Origin: Arthrobotrys musiformis
Lineage: Eukaryota > Ascomycota > Orbiliomycetes > Orbiliales > Orbiliaceae
NCBI GenBank assembly: GCA_036971715.1
Contig: JAVHJL010000004.1
Coordinates: forward strand, 2,108,001-2,172,000
Length of the DNA: 64,000 bases
Reading direction: 5' to 3'
The translations under genes were made by a program, and so were the position numbers. Below the pieces are notes generated by a model. It was given only the letters and a program-made list of their open reading frames with translations. It did no database searches and had not been told where the DNA came from. Of this stretch, positions 21,117 to 33,279 are shown piece by piece; positions within the stretch are counted from its first letter, which is position 1, and each line of letters opens with the position of its first letter.

Positions 21117-24100
21117 CTACTCATCCTTCTTCCCCCCGAAAAACCCTCCCAGGAACTTCCGCGGCGACAGCGCATTCTCCTTCTTCGACGCCGCAGGGCT
21201 CTTTCCCCTCTCCATCCGAGCGTTCAACTCATCAATACTCGAGATAATAGTAACCATCTTATTCTGCGACGTGGTAGTCGGATCACCAGGCCGCTTCATA
21301 GAACTCCTCGTCGAACTCGTCCGCTCCCCCACGCTCCTCTCCTTCAATCGGTCCCCTCTATCTCTATCCCCACGCTCTCTAACCCTAGAATCGGATCTAG
21401 ATGGCCCGCCATCACGGTTTCGACTTCGATCTCGATGCTGCCCCGAGGACGACGGCGACAGCTCGTCGGGCGTATCCCTGTTGCTTCGCCTTTCGCGGCT
21501 TTTATGTCGATCGCGGCTCTTAGCTCTATGATCCCCTCGACGCTCACGCTCAACGCGCACGATCAACGAACGTACATCTTCGTCATCCGGCGGTGCTAGT
21601 AGCCCATTCCCGCCTAAATCATCGCTCATATCCCTCGAAGAACTCTTCGTCCCGCTCCCACTAGCCTTCGGTTTCGGAATCATCGACATCCGCTTTGTTG
21701 TTCTATCGTCTTCTTCGTCGTGCCGGTCGAGTCGGGAAATCGTCCGTTCCCGCTCCAGCTCCTTCTTTAGCGCCTCTCTTTCGCTCCTCGCTTCTTCAAG
21801 TCGTGCTTTTGCCCCCGTTCGGTCGAGTAGTCGTGCCTCTCGTTCGGCTTTGAGTCGTTTCTCCAGCTCTCGTAGACGTAGTATCCACCGTCTCTCGTTC
21901 TCGTCTGTGACGTCGTCTAGTGAGGCTATCGTGTTGCTCAGGGCAAGACTAGTGTCCCCCGGTGGATCCGGCGAGCCTCGGTGTACAATTGAATTATCCG
22001 CCGCGGATAGACTATCCCGCGACGCGACAGTGCTGATACCACTGCTTCGGACCGGTAACTTGGATGGCTGTAGTCGGACCACATTAAGTTCCGCCTATAA
22101 CAGAAAAGTTACGTATAATTGTTAGCATATAAAAACCGTTATCTTCAGCTTGCTAAAAATAATCCCATCATATTATACAGAAATTTCGATCCAATCAAAG
22201 GTGTTAGATGGGGGGAAAAGGGAATGCATACCTTCAGTAACCGATTTTCGGTCTTCAGCTTGGTGATTTCATTCCGCATCGATGACTGTTCGCCGACTCC
22301 ATCTCGAACCATAGCTTCCAGCCGTTCGAGTCTGCGGGTTCGAGTTTCTAGCGTATTTTCTACAACACTGCACGTTTCATGTTGGTCAGCGTTCACCCTT
22401 GTAAGAAAATGCATCATCGATTGCCAGAAATGGAACCGAGTCCCAAAAAAATAACACAGCCGAAGGCGCAGAATTGTTGAATCATTAGCCAAAGCCAAAC
22501 ATGCAGGGTGCAAACTTACGCATATTCTTTCCACAAATCCCGTTCGATATTGCGTATTCTTGTCTTGAATCCCGTCAATACGGTCTCCAAATTCTTCGCA
22601 GCCGCGAGAATCGACTTTGAAAACCCGGAGATGTGAGTATTGACACTAGCGTCAGCAGATAAAACGGCACCTCCCTTGCCCACCAGCTTATTCCGGTCAG
22701 CCCACTCGGCTCCACAGATGGCGGAAAGGCGTATCCATAACTGGACGAGAAGCGAGTTCCTTTCGGCGATCTGCTCCTTGTACTGCAATTCGAGTTGCGA
22801 CAGGGCTCGCGAGTCCTTGGTGCGCGACTTCTCCAGATCTGCGAGCTGCGTTCGGTGCTGGTCGACAAGTCGGCGGGACTTCTCGTGGTTAGCTTGGAGG
22901 TCGTCGGCGACGGCCTTGTCAGCCTTACGGCCTTGCCGTTCTTTCTCGAGGAGATCTGTAAGTCTACGGGCTTCGAGGGCCTATTATGGAATAACATTGT
23001 GTAAATATTTTCGGCTCCTAGCTTAACGAGGAGGTATAGACGTACCGTATTCTCCATGAGAGCTTCACGATCCTTGAGAGTCCGGTCCTTGTCCGCAAGG
23101 TCGGCCTTAAGCCTCCCAATCTCTTCCATCCGCTTCTCAAGCTCTTGGTGTAGGGCAACAACGGCCTTGAGAACATCGACTTTGTTGGCGGCAAGATCAC
23201 CAACTGCCTCCCGAATCGAATCCTCAAGTTGGTTGAGTTTCTCCTTCCAATCCCTAACTTCGGCTTCGCGACGAGCCAGGTTCTTCTTAAGTTGCCTGGC
23301 GGCCTCCTTCATGTTAAGGATTTCCTGGTTCTTGTCGCTCACCAACTTCTCCATCTCCGCCTTATTCATATTCCTCGTCTCATCCATCAACTTCCTCTCC
23401 TCTAACAATCGATCGCTCAGGCTCCTCGATCGTTCCTTCTCATCCTTCAAGGTCTCCTCCAGCGACTTCATGGCACTCTCCAACTGCCCGATCTTAATCT
23501 TATCGCTATCTTGCTCTTCCCTCAAGAACGTAATCTCGCCTTGAGCGCTCTCCTGCTGCACGCTAAGCCTCTCATTCTTCGTGGTCAAATCGTGGATTTG
23601 CTTTTCCAAAGATGTCATCTCCACTTCATTATCATTAATAACCCTTTGACATTTACCCAACTCTGATTCGAGATCCGCGATTCTAGTTTGCCCGGCAGCC
23701 TGCGCATCCTCCATCCGTACAACAACGGTACTCAAATTCCGCATCTCCTCCTGGAGGGCCCCGAAGTTTTCGTCCTTGTTACGGAGGTCTTCCTCGAGCT
23801 TCTCCATTTCGTTGGCGCGGATATCGATCTCCTCCTCCAAACGCTGGATCTCCTCTTCAGCTTCTTCTTTTAGATTATCAAAGTCCTGTTCGAGTTCCTC
23901 GCGGAGGCGGGCCTGTTCGTTGCGTTCGGCTAGGACGACTTGCAGATCGGCGTTGAGAACTTCCAATTCGTCTTCGTACTCCGCCGCGAGATCACCAAAT
24001 TCCTGTCGTTGGATGATAACCTTGTCGAACTCGCGGAGTTTCGTTTCCAATTCGACTTCCAAATCCTGGATCTTAAGTTTATGCTCGGAGACTTTGTCGC

Positions 24101-26653
24101 GAAGCGCGCCGTTGGCATTTTCGTAGTCCTCACGTTCTGCGTCGCCCAATGGATTCCGTGCCGGATCACTGCTAACACGGCTTATAGCACGATCGTAATT
24201 TTCGACTTGGGCGATTTGAGTATTCTCCCGTGGTAGACCCAGTTTGAGCTCCTCGATCTCTTGGTACAGCCGTTCTTTCTCTCTGTTGCGGGATGTAAGC
24301 ATGGATAATTGGGCGCTGACTTCCCGTCTTAGATCCTCGTTCTCCATCCGTAGTTGCGATACCAGTGTGTTTTCCGAGGTTATGGATGTGCCGCCCCGCG
24401 ATCGTGTAGTCGGATCGTTGGCGTTGGTTTGAGCTGCGGCTTTCAGGTCCCATACCTCACGTCGTAGATTGGCATTGTCGTCCTCGGCCTGTTTTCTACG
24501 GGTGCTTTCGCTTTCGAGGAAATCTCGGAGGGTGTCCTGACCAAGTTAGCTATGGAGACCGCTATATATATGAAAATTATACGTACTACTTCCTCCCCGC
24601 CACCGGCCATTCCACGGACGATGGCACTAAGTCGCTCGCATTGGCTCTCCTTATCCTTCATCTTGTTCCGTAGCTCTTCTACCTCTACCTCCACCTTCTC
24701 GGTTTGCTCCTTCCAGTAGATAACCTCAGTTTCCAAAGTCGTGATATCAGCCTTTTCTTCCGCATCGTCACTACCGTTACGGGTGCTGCTCGCGTCTCCA
24801 GACTTCTCCAACTGCTTGATACGTTTTTTCAAAGTTTTTATATGACTCTTCAGCTGCGTATTCTCCACCGCTAAAATCCCATTTTCGTTCTGGAGGGTCT
24901 TGACACTTTCCTCGGAAGTTTTGTCAAGGCGATTGTTGAGATGAAATACTTTTATTCTTAAATCCCAATTCTCCTTTTGTAGCTTGTCGATTGTGCCGCT
25001 TTGTTCTTTCAGGGTCATGCCACGGCCGCCGCCGGGTTTTTTGGAGGGTGAGAAGGAACCGTTCGATGCCTCGCGTTTGCGGAAATCGCGGGCGATGGTA
25101 TCGGGGACTTTGATATTGCGGATTTGAGCTTTGAGCTGGGTTTCCGGGGGTATTGGTTCGGAACTGGGACGGGCGCGAGGGGTTTCTGGGGCCGAATCGT
25201 GGCCGGAGTAGTCTTCTCCGGAGTCGGAACGGCCTTCTTCGTCTAGATCCTCCAGGACCTTTTCCACGGCAGCATTCATGTTGACGGAACTGGCGACACT
25301 GGCAGCAGAAGGGTTTCGGCGCATGGTCCGTTCGCTAGAAAGACGGGAAGACCTGCTGCTACGGTGTTCGTCGAATCCGAAGTCGAAGTCGGCTTCCCTG
25401 TCCCTCTCCCTTTCTCGCTCTCGCTCCCGCTCTCTTTCCCGTTCCCGTTCGCGGTCTCCCCGTTTTGGCGGTTTGATCTCGTGTTCTTCTGGATCTGAGA
25501 TTCGTTCGCTACCGATGGAGCTGATACTACTACGGCTTCGTTGGGTTCTAAGACGGGGTCTCCGGCCGGAATCTCTGCTATCCGAGGATGTGACTTCATT
25601 CCTTAAACCTGACTTCCTAGCCGGTTTGGGAGTGTACTGACTACTGATCGCCCTGGCCTTTGCCATTGTGGAGGGGCTGGAGAAGGACTCGAGGGTATCG
25701 GATGCGGGGATGGACCTATTAGAGAAGGAATCGTCGCCGGTGGGGAGTTCGGGTGTATCTGAAGATGCCACAGATGGAGCCTTCCTGTTCGACCTCGTGG
25801 ATGATGATGCGGTTGATGTTCTGGGTGGTTTTGATTTTGATGAGGAAGGCTGTTTATAGTCGTCTTCTTTGGACTTGTATGACGATGATGACCGGGCGGG
25901 GGCAGGAGCCGGCAGAGGCATCTCTGAGACCTTGCTACTACTGCGCTGCCGCTGCCTGGCCTGTTGGGCCTGCTCCTGTTCGCTCTGCCGGCTGTACTTC
26001 TGACTGGAGGTGGAGCTGGCAGAGGGCGGTCTGTCGGCCGCATTGGAAGTGGCAGCGAGCCTCGACTTGGGCTTCCTGTCGGTCGGACGGATACCGCCGA
26101 CGATGGACAAATCGGCGTCATCCCCGTCGCCATTGTTGGGCTGGAGGAAGGGATCCGGGGTGCTGCCTCGGAAGGAGCTTTCGACCTGGGCGAGTTCCTT
26201 CTGCTGGTCGATGGGCAGCGAGAGATTGGAGTGGTTTCCAGGGATCTCGTCGTCGGAGAAAGGGTCGTCGTCGTTGAGGTCGTCGTTGGAGGAGAGGGCG
26301 CTCAATTGGTCGATGTCGATGTCGTTATCGCCATCGGAGCCTTCGATTGTGATTGTTGGCTTGGAGACCTTGGATGGGTAGGAGGAGGAGGATGACGGCC
26401 GTTGCTGCTGCTGCTGTTGCAGTCTGGATTGGGATTGGGACTGGGGCTGGGGCCGTGATTGTGGCTGTGACGATTGAGACTGAGAGTGAGGTCGGGATGT
26501 CGGCTGGGACTGAGGTTGGGACCGGGACTGGGGCTGAGGTTGAGGCTGCGACGGGTTGGATTTACGGAGAGGAGGAGAGGACGGGTAGACGGGGGACATG
26601 ACGGGGGAAATGGGCGACAGGTCCCCGTCGTCGTCGCTGATTGTGCTGGCCAT
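21117..26653 (-). CDS. MTOC protein of the Mto1/ApsB type (Cnn_1N plus MASC-like)
   Basis: Five exons: 24587-26653, 23046-24536, 22520-22980, 22232-22367 and 21117-22094, giving 1710 residues. The introns are 50, 65, 152 and 137 bp, and all phases are consistent. Residues 1-500 are disordered and rich in Ser, Gln and Pro, with a Gln/Ser/Pro tract (about 30-90) and an Arg/Glu run (about 410-430). At about 546-576 is a Cnn_1N/CM1 motif (TLKEQSGTIDKLQKENWDLR...), which recruits gamma-tubulin complexes in Mto1, Pcp1 and centrosomin. Long coiled coil follows to about 1380. Near 1450-1490 the segment RRWILRLRELEKRLKAEREA resembles the MASC domain that targets Mto1 and ApsB to spindle pole bodies and septa. 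The last 200 residues are Arg/Asp/Ser-rich. The order CM1, coiled coil, MASC favours Mto1/ApsB over Pcp1. The ATG at 26653 is chosen because the codon before it is GTG. Confidence 0.85.
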
Positions 26654-26767
26654 CACTTCTTCCTGGGCATTTATTTGGTGAGTAGCCTCGGAGGTATTGG
26701 GTTGAGGCCGAGTGGTGATGGTGATGGTATAATGATGATGATGTTGTTGTTGATGTTGATAGGAAAA

Positions 26768-26837
26768 GAGGTCATGAGAGGTCGTGAGAGGTCGTGAGAG
26801 GTCAGGTCAGGTTCCAGGTTCAGGCTCAGGTTCAGGG
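26768..26837 (+). repeat. Degenerate minisatellite (GAGAGGTCRT, then CAGGTT-type units)
   Basis: Three to four units of about 10 bp (GAGAGGTC plus A/G and T) run into five or six 5-7-bp units of the CAGGTT/CAGGCT type. It lies about 115-185 bp upstream of the MTOC start codon, so in its leader or promoter. Confidence 0.8.
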
Positions 26838-27156
26838 AGTACCGCTAGTGTGCGGTTACTAGGTAACTGGGAGCAAGTACCAGCTGTCTGTCTCGTTTGT
26901 TTGGACGGGATGGTCTGGTTGCCCTGCAAAACCTAGACTGGACGACCTCAGACTCCAGACCTCAGACCTCAAACCCTTAAGAGACCCACTCGGGTCCTCT
27001 CCCAGACGGGCCGTGTGATTGGCTGTTACACTCTCTACCTCCCAATGACGCAAAAAAATTATAATTATATAATCGATAATCAAAATAGAGACAATAAAAT
27101 AGAATAATATATATCTACGGAGTGTGCGTGTCTGTATCCGGGAGAGTATAGATCTG

Positions 27157-27207
27157 TATCTACCTACTTGGTAGGTAGATATAGATATAGATACAGATAC
27201 AGATATT
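27157..27207. repeat. 11-bp inverted repeat followed by five GATANN hexamers
   Basis: TATCTACCTAC at 27157-27167 and its exact reverse complement at 27171-27181 are separated by TTG, forming a perfect hairpin. Hexamers GATATA, GATATA, GATACA, GATACA and GATATT follow from 27178 to 27207. The GATA cores could be sites for GATA factors, which is inference. Confidence 0.85.
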
Positions 27208-27270
27208 TAAATGAGGCAACCGGCCACCTGGCGCCCCTCAACGGCATAAAACCAGACTAGGCCACTCGAA

Positions 27271-27304
27271 TGCCATGCCATGCTATGCCATGTTATGCCA
27301 TGTA
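27271..27304 (+). repeat. 10-bp tandem repeat (TGYYATGCCA)
   Basis: Three units TGCCATGCCA, TGCTATGCCA and TGTTATGCCA are followed by a partial unit. It lies in the divergent promoter region. Confidence 0.9.
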
Positions 27305-28526
27305 TGTACTTCCTCATGTATGTACGCACGGTACTATCCGCTGTGGTATAGTTCAGATACTAGACTGACCGATAGCCAGGGCCCTATATAAGCTCTTTAG
27401 CGAGGGCACAATGGACGCCTTACCTAAGCTGCTTAAGATACCCTCTTTGGGAGCTCTGAGCAGGAAGGATCCATGGCTGGCAGATATCAGTGTCTCGTAC
27501 TGTATGCAGACCAACTCAATGCCTTATACGAGTAAACTCGTGTACATGCATCCTATGATTATGTAATTGGGAATGCCTCGGTATCGGCATTCTTCATACT
27601 ATAGTCCGACTACCCCGGATTTTATACACACTTCAGATTCGTATATGTATTTTAGTGATCCATTAATTTCAATGTTAATGCATGGCGCAGCATTGTATAT
27701 GCTTATATAGGCGCTGGGTGGCGGTCCTGGCAAAGCGTCCATGTCGTTATATAACTTACGTACGCGCGGCCGCAGAAAAAGCCGTTCCGGCCAGAACATC
27801 GGCTTTGTTCTGAAACAGAGAAACCGCACCTTCCAAAGCTTACGACGGTGGGATTCGTAATATGCTGGATTGCCTGATTCCTATATAATAATACCAATAT
27901 AAACATCAATATAAACCTCCATCTTCCTCTCCATCCTTCTCTCAATCAAACGACTTCAATTTTTCGAGAGGAGAGGAGGCTCTTTCTTGAACTCGAACCC
28001 ACCTGCACGCCACCTTGCATAACATACATGTACAGCCAGGAATACTGACGGGTCTCTGCGCTTTTGTCGAGACTGACTGACTTACATACCAAGCAAGGTA
28101 AGAGCCGGTGTGTTTTACACGTAGCTGGCTGAGCCCAACTAGTCGTTCCGTGATATTTAATATTTAATCTGTCGTGCCCCGCGTCTTCCCCTTCAATCCC
28201 GCATTCTTCCTCTCTCTCCACAACATCACCTTATTCCCATCATCCCTCCGAATTAACCTCCGTGCATATCGGGCGTTATCACCAATCCTGTCCTCGGACT
28301 TCGTTCTTCTTTTCTTGACCTCCGCCTTGTTTGTCAGATTCTCGCATCGTTTTTTTTTTATTTTATTACAAAAAAATCTAACCGATTTGCCTCGTTCTGA
28401 GGCGAGCGAGTTTCCCCCGTCAGCCAGCCCAGTCCGCCTGTCCTGTTTGCTCGCCTGCTCGAACGAACAAACAAACCACCGGCGCTGCTCCTACCAGGTC
28501 ATCGTCAACCACACACAACACCCAGA

Positions 28527-31500
28527 ATGCCGTCCAGGACATCATCGCCATCCCGGCCCCGGTCGCCGCCCCGTCCGAGGAGTCCGACCACAAGTACCTT
28601 CCAGATCAGAGGTCTCCCATCGTCGAATCCATCTCATGAAGCTGGTTCTGTCACCATCTCCAGCTCTGAATACGATGAGCTAATTCAGCTGCATCCGGAG
28701 GCCGTGTTGTGTTACATCGACGAAGATGACGAGGAGATCATCCGAGTATGTCTTTCTTCACCCTCAGTCAATCGATTAAATTAAATGAAATAATTGCTAA
28801 CCAGGTGTGTGTGGTTGTGAATAGGTCGGCTCTGGAACGGAATTGCGCTCCAGATGGCTCGAGGTTATGGCCTTCCCTCCCCCGCCACCGCCCATCATCT
28901 TTAACGTGGAGGGCGGCCTGCCCGGTCTTCAGTGCTGGCAGGATATCCACCAAAAGTCCCTCCCTGCACCCCCAAAGCAGCAGGAGCAAGAGCAGAAACA
29001 GCCAGACCGACAACCTTCCCCTGCTGTTGTAGAGTATCCCACTCTTCGCGCTGTCTCCGTCTCCGAAGAATCAGAAGAGGACCTCTACACCGCCCCTCCA
29101 AAGATTACCCCTGTAGTTCCACCAAAGGAGACCGTCGCAGAGCCCTCGAGGCCTGCCCTGAATGTCAGCATCCCAGAGCCTCCACCACGTATTCCCCTGG
29201 ATTTCGCCGAGGCTCCGTTCATTGCTTCGTTCGAGGCTGAGGTCAACCGTATCTACGATGAGGTCGTCAGCCAAGCAGGTGGTTCCCCACGTTGTCTATC
29301 GCCAAAGGTGGCCAGTCCGAGACTTGTTCCGTCTCTCGACTTGAACCCTGCCACGGTAGAGGCATCTACTTCGTCCCAACCACCCGTAGAAGAGTTCCCA
29401 AGGACCCCTGTAGAACTCATCTCCGAAGTCTTTACCTCCGTCATCCAAGGGATCCAAAAGGTAGCACAGGAAGCCACTACTCAGGCGGCCAGGGCATTCC
29501 CACCAACCCCCACTGCTGCCGACGGAAGACCGTCGCCAGCTGAAACTTTGGATGCATTCAATGTAGCCGTTCAGCAATTGCTCAAGAACTTTACTGAACA
29601 GCTGCACACTCTTGCGACTGAAGCTGTCAATTCGGCAAGCAATCCACAGGCCAACCCGCAGCATCCGGCTGCTGTTCTCAGAACATTCGCTGAAACCGTC
29701 GGTCACGCTGCTGTCCAGAATGCTGGACGTATCAGAGAAGAGCTTAGGGATGTCGGCTCCGATACTGGCGCTGAGGCTCGACGCGCGGCCGAAGAAATCA
29801 GAAAGGCCACGCTCATGGTTACACAGGAAGTCGGGAGGAGAGGATCGGCAATCGGCAAAGGAGCCATTGGAGCCACACGAGAAGTCGGGAAGGTCTTTAG
29901 CGACGGTGCAGGTATTGTCACTGGCTTTGCTGGTGGCCTCGTCCGTAACTTGAGTGGTCAATCCCAAGCTGCTTCTCCCCCTCCCCCACAGTCCGCCTCT
30001 CGTCCGGAAGATGCACCTGAGGTCGTCCAGGACACTGGAAGCAGCGTCCCAGAGGGAGTACAATTGACAGGTGAACCTGAACCTGCTTCCGAGCAGGCCG
30101 TTCCTGGATCTTACCCTGTATCTCCACACTCTGCCCCCATCTTCCCACCCCGTCCTGGGTGCCAAATGCCTCGCCTCCCTCCTCCTCCTCCACCACCACC
30201 TCCTCATTCTGGAGATCATATGCCTCCTCCACCTCCACCTCCTCATATCCCAGGATTTCATCTACCTCCTCCTCCAGGACCTCCAGGACCATTTCCGCCA
30301 CCTCCAATCCCTGGTAAGCACATGCCTCCTCCACCTCCACCGCACCACGGTATGCCCCCAATGTTCCACCATGGTACTTTTTTCCCCCCTCCGCCCTCTC
30401 CGCCCCAGCATAACTACAGCCCTCCGCCTCCGCCCCCTCTCCCAATTCCATACCACCCCATTGATATGCACTTCCACCATCCCCATGCACATCCTCCCAG
30501 CCATAGCCCCGGTTGGCCTGGACCAACGACCACTTGCTCAAGCGGAGCATGGTCTGGATTTAGCAGAAGCAATGGACAAAGCTCTACAGGTGGAGGAGAA
30601 CACGCGACCTTTGTTCCCAAGTTCAAGGAAGTTCTGGTGAAGCCTGGCTCCAGACCCAACTGTTTCATCGAAATCCAAACTTCAGACAGTTCTTCCTCAT
30701 CCGACTCCGAGCGTGACTATAAGACCCGAAGGGGCGTGTTCCGCACCCGAACCCACGGCAAATTTGTCGACAGGTCTCTTCACCGCCGCCGTCGTTCTCA
30801 GGAAAGTGGGCACATCAGCGACACATCTATTGGCGATAAGCCGTGGAGGAGGCCACGTCGAAGATCTCCCCCAAAGGCCACGACTTCCCCGTTCGAGAAT
30901 CCATGGGTAAACTCTAGACCAACGGCCTATAACAACAACTTCACCGTTCCTAAGGACTTTAAACCGGTTGCACCACCAAAACCCTTCTACGGCTTCCCCC
31001 ATGAGTTCCCGCCACCGCCACCTCAGTTTTTCCCACCACTGCCATCTCTGCCTACTGGGCCTCCATCTCCATCGCCAGAGGTCGAAAACTCGCTCCCACC
31101 AATTTCGAGTGTAGTTCCAGGCTTCGGTACTGGCTCAATATCTGATACAGATCTCCTTAACAGGAGACATAGCAGCTACGTTCCCCTAGGAACAACCTCC
31201 GCTGTAAGCGAGAGCGGCAGCGAGGATGAGTTCCAGGATACCAAAGAAGCACCAGAGGTTCCGGCTTCCGCCCATGAACGAGTAGTCCTTGTAGATCTTG
31301 CGTCCAGTGTCTCATCGGCCGGGAAGTCCCCTATCCCGGAACCTCAAGATGATGTGCCTCAGTTCCATTATCCGGGTCTAAGAAGGTCCCGCACAACGAC
31401 GGACTCGTTCGGGAGGAACCAGCAGCCATGGTTGTCACCCTGGCAGCAGCGCCGTGCCGCTGACCCCGCCGATAGGGAAAGGTCGGAGGCAATGAAGAGA

Positions 31501-32481
31501 TTCCCATCTCTCTCCGAACTTCAAAGAGATTGGTCCATGCCATCAGCTTCCTCCACCCCGACTCCACAACAGTCACAACCTCCCACAACCACCAGTCCAT
31601 TCGACGATCTCTCAAGCTTGTCGGCTGCATTGCCCCCCATCAAGGCTAATAACGACTCCCCCAATCCGTTTGCTGGTCCTTCTTCATCGGCTGCTCCAGC
31701 TACCAGTCTCCCCGGCGCTTGGCCCTTCCCATCCACCCCAGCTGCCCCGTTGGTAGACACGTCTGTCACACCAGTCCAACCGCGCCACAATTCCCGTAAT
31801 CCTTTCCTTGCCCATGTTGACACGAGCTTCACCCCACGCGCCAATTATGACTTCCCTCCACTCCCAGGAAACCTTCACCGTGCCACATCCATGAGCAACG
31901 CGAGCACTCGCAGCCGACAGTCTTCAACATCGACCGTCAGATTCGCCGAGCCACTGTTGCCACGTCGCGCCCAAACTGTTCTCAACCCTCCCGGGAGAAA
32001 CAATAGGCTAACGAGCTTCACATCCATGCCCGGCGGATTTCCAGAGGAAAACCCAGCAGTTCCTCCACGTCCCCCACAGATAGTCGAGCAAACCAGCCAG
32101 ACCGCTATCGACGATGCTCTCGCCAGGGAGCGTGAGCGTATGCGTCTGATTGACGAAGTCGAAGAGACCGTCCGACGTAGCAGTGAAGAGCTCGAAGAGC
32201 AGCAGCGAATCAATGCGGCTAACAATCAATTTTTGCCAGGTTGGAATGCCCTCGGGGAAGGTGATAATAGTAGGAACGTTCCTTCCGATGTGGAAGATCC
32301 TATTGAGAAGTGTGTCAGATCATTGATCGAGATGGGATACACTGAGATGGGAACGGATAGACTTAGAGTCTTTGCCGAACTTAGCGGTGGAGCTGTTGAA
32401 GATGCTGTCGAGATGGTTGAAGAGGAGAGGGGTATCTGGCAAACATTCTCTGCTCCCCGAGACGAACAAAGGCCAGAATGA
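28527..32481 (+). CDS. Proline-rich protein with PB1-like N-terminus and UBA-like C-terminus
   Basis: Exons 28527-28745 and 28825-32481 encode 1291 residues; the 79-bp intron is phase 0 (donor GTATGT, acceptor ATAG, branch GCTAAC). Residues about 42-85, across the junction, read YDELIQLHPEAVLCYIDEDD then EEIIRVGSGTELRSRW. This resembles the acidic second half of a PB1 domain (the OPCA-type stretch). Residues about 358-451 are Ala/Gly/Arg amphipathic helix. Residues about 521-618 hold long poly-Pro tracts with His and Met. A Ser/Arg-rich region follows, then Pro/Ser sequence. Near 1231-1274, DPIEKCVRSLIEMGYTEMGT and the following helix match a UBA domain (MGY loop). PB1 plus UBA suggests an adaptor of the p62/NBR1 kind, but no ZZ or FW domain is visible, so an autophagy role is only a hypothesis. 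Confidence 0.75.
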
Positions 32482-33279
32482 ACCAGGCAGCTGTTGTTAT
32501 AGGAAGGATTTAGGACACGGAAGTGCCCCTATACGTCCATATCAACCGCGAAGCCTCCAACGGAATCTAGAGTGTGTCTAGTCCTAAAAGGCAATCTAGA
32601 AATAGTGCCTTGAGAGGACTATTAGAACGGCTTCCTTTACACGCTAACTACGCTTGTTTATTTATGGACTTGTGGCTGGATATTTTTGATTTTCTTCTTT
32701 GGCTTTTTTGTTTCGGATACATGTAATTTTGGGCAACGTTTTACTATCTACTATTACTGCTTTCTCGGTCTGTTACTACCAATCTCTTATGGTGTTTATG
32801 CGATGGAATTTTTTTCTTGTCTCTCCACACTCTTTTTTGTCTTTCATATGAACTTTTGTGTTCTTGAATTTTAGCATATGGAAGCGGAGTTACCTCGCTG
32901 TCGGAGTGAAACGGAAAAAATTGAAGGGAATGGCAGGGAAGGGAAGGGAAGGATTATTATCACGTTGGGTTATCTTTGTTTTAGCAAAACTTGTATGGAC
33001 TTTTTTATTTATTTGAATTGAATATTCCAAAAAATTATTTTAAAAAAATGAAAATGTGTTTTGCCAGCTTAAAATACAACGGAGTTGGGTTTAAACGCCA
33101 AGGCTGGATTTTGGCGGCTTGAAACCCCATGTCATTACGATTTCTTGATCTTGGAATAACATTCACATCATAGCTTCACGACTAGCTGCTCTCTCTACCT
33201 ACGGCGCATCACCCCCCGTACAACCACCTAATCTATTATTTGTCCTTTGTATACCGAGCGCGATACTAGTACAGAGGCA
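32482..33279. other. Intergenic region
   Basis: This is the 3' UTR of the proline-rich gene (T-rich, 32640-32880), a GGGAA-type purine run at 32925-32950, and the promoter of the SNIP1/Pml1 gene. No gene is seen. Confidence 0.4.

Larger units (their letters stand above)
26654..28526. other. Divergent promoter region with low-complexity DNA
   Basis: A 1.9-kb region separates the divergently transcribed MTOC gene (-) and PB1/UBA-like gene (+). It holds several short tandem repeats and one hairpin (listed separately) and a pyrimidine-rich stretch at 28180-28340 that likely belongs to the leader of the plus-strand gene. No coding signal was found. Confidence 0.5.

Noticed and set aside
22145..22534. 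Separate small gene inside the MTOC locus
   Set aside because: The frame is intron read-through plus exon 4 of the MTOC gene; the joined protein keeps the coiled-coil register.
29296..30261. 321-codon antisense ORF within the proline-rich gene
   Set aside because: It mirrors the codon bias of the sense strand (Trp/Arg-rich complement of Pro codons); a shadow frame.
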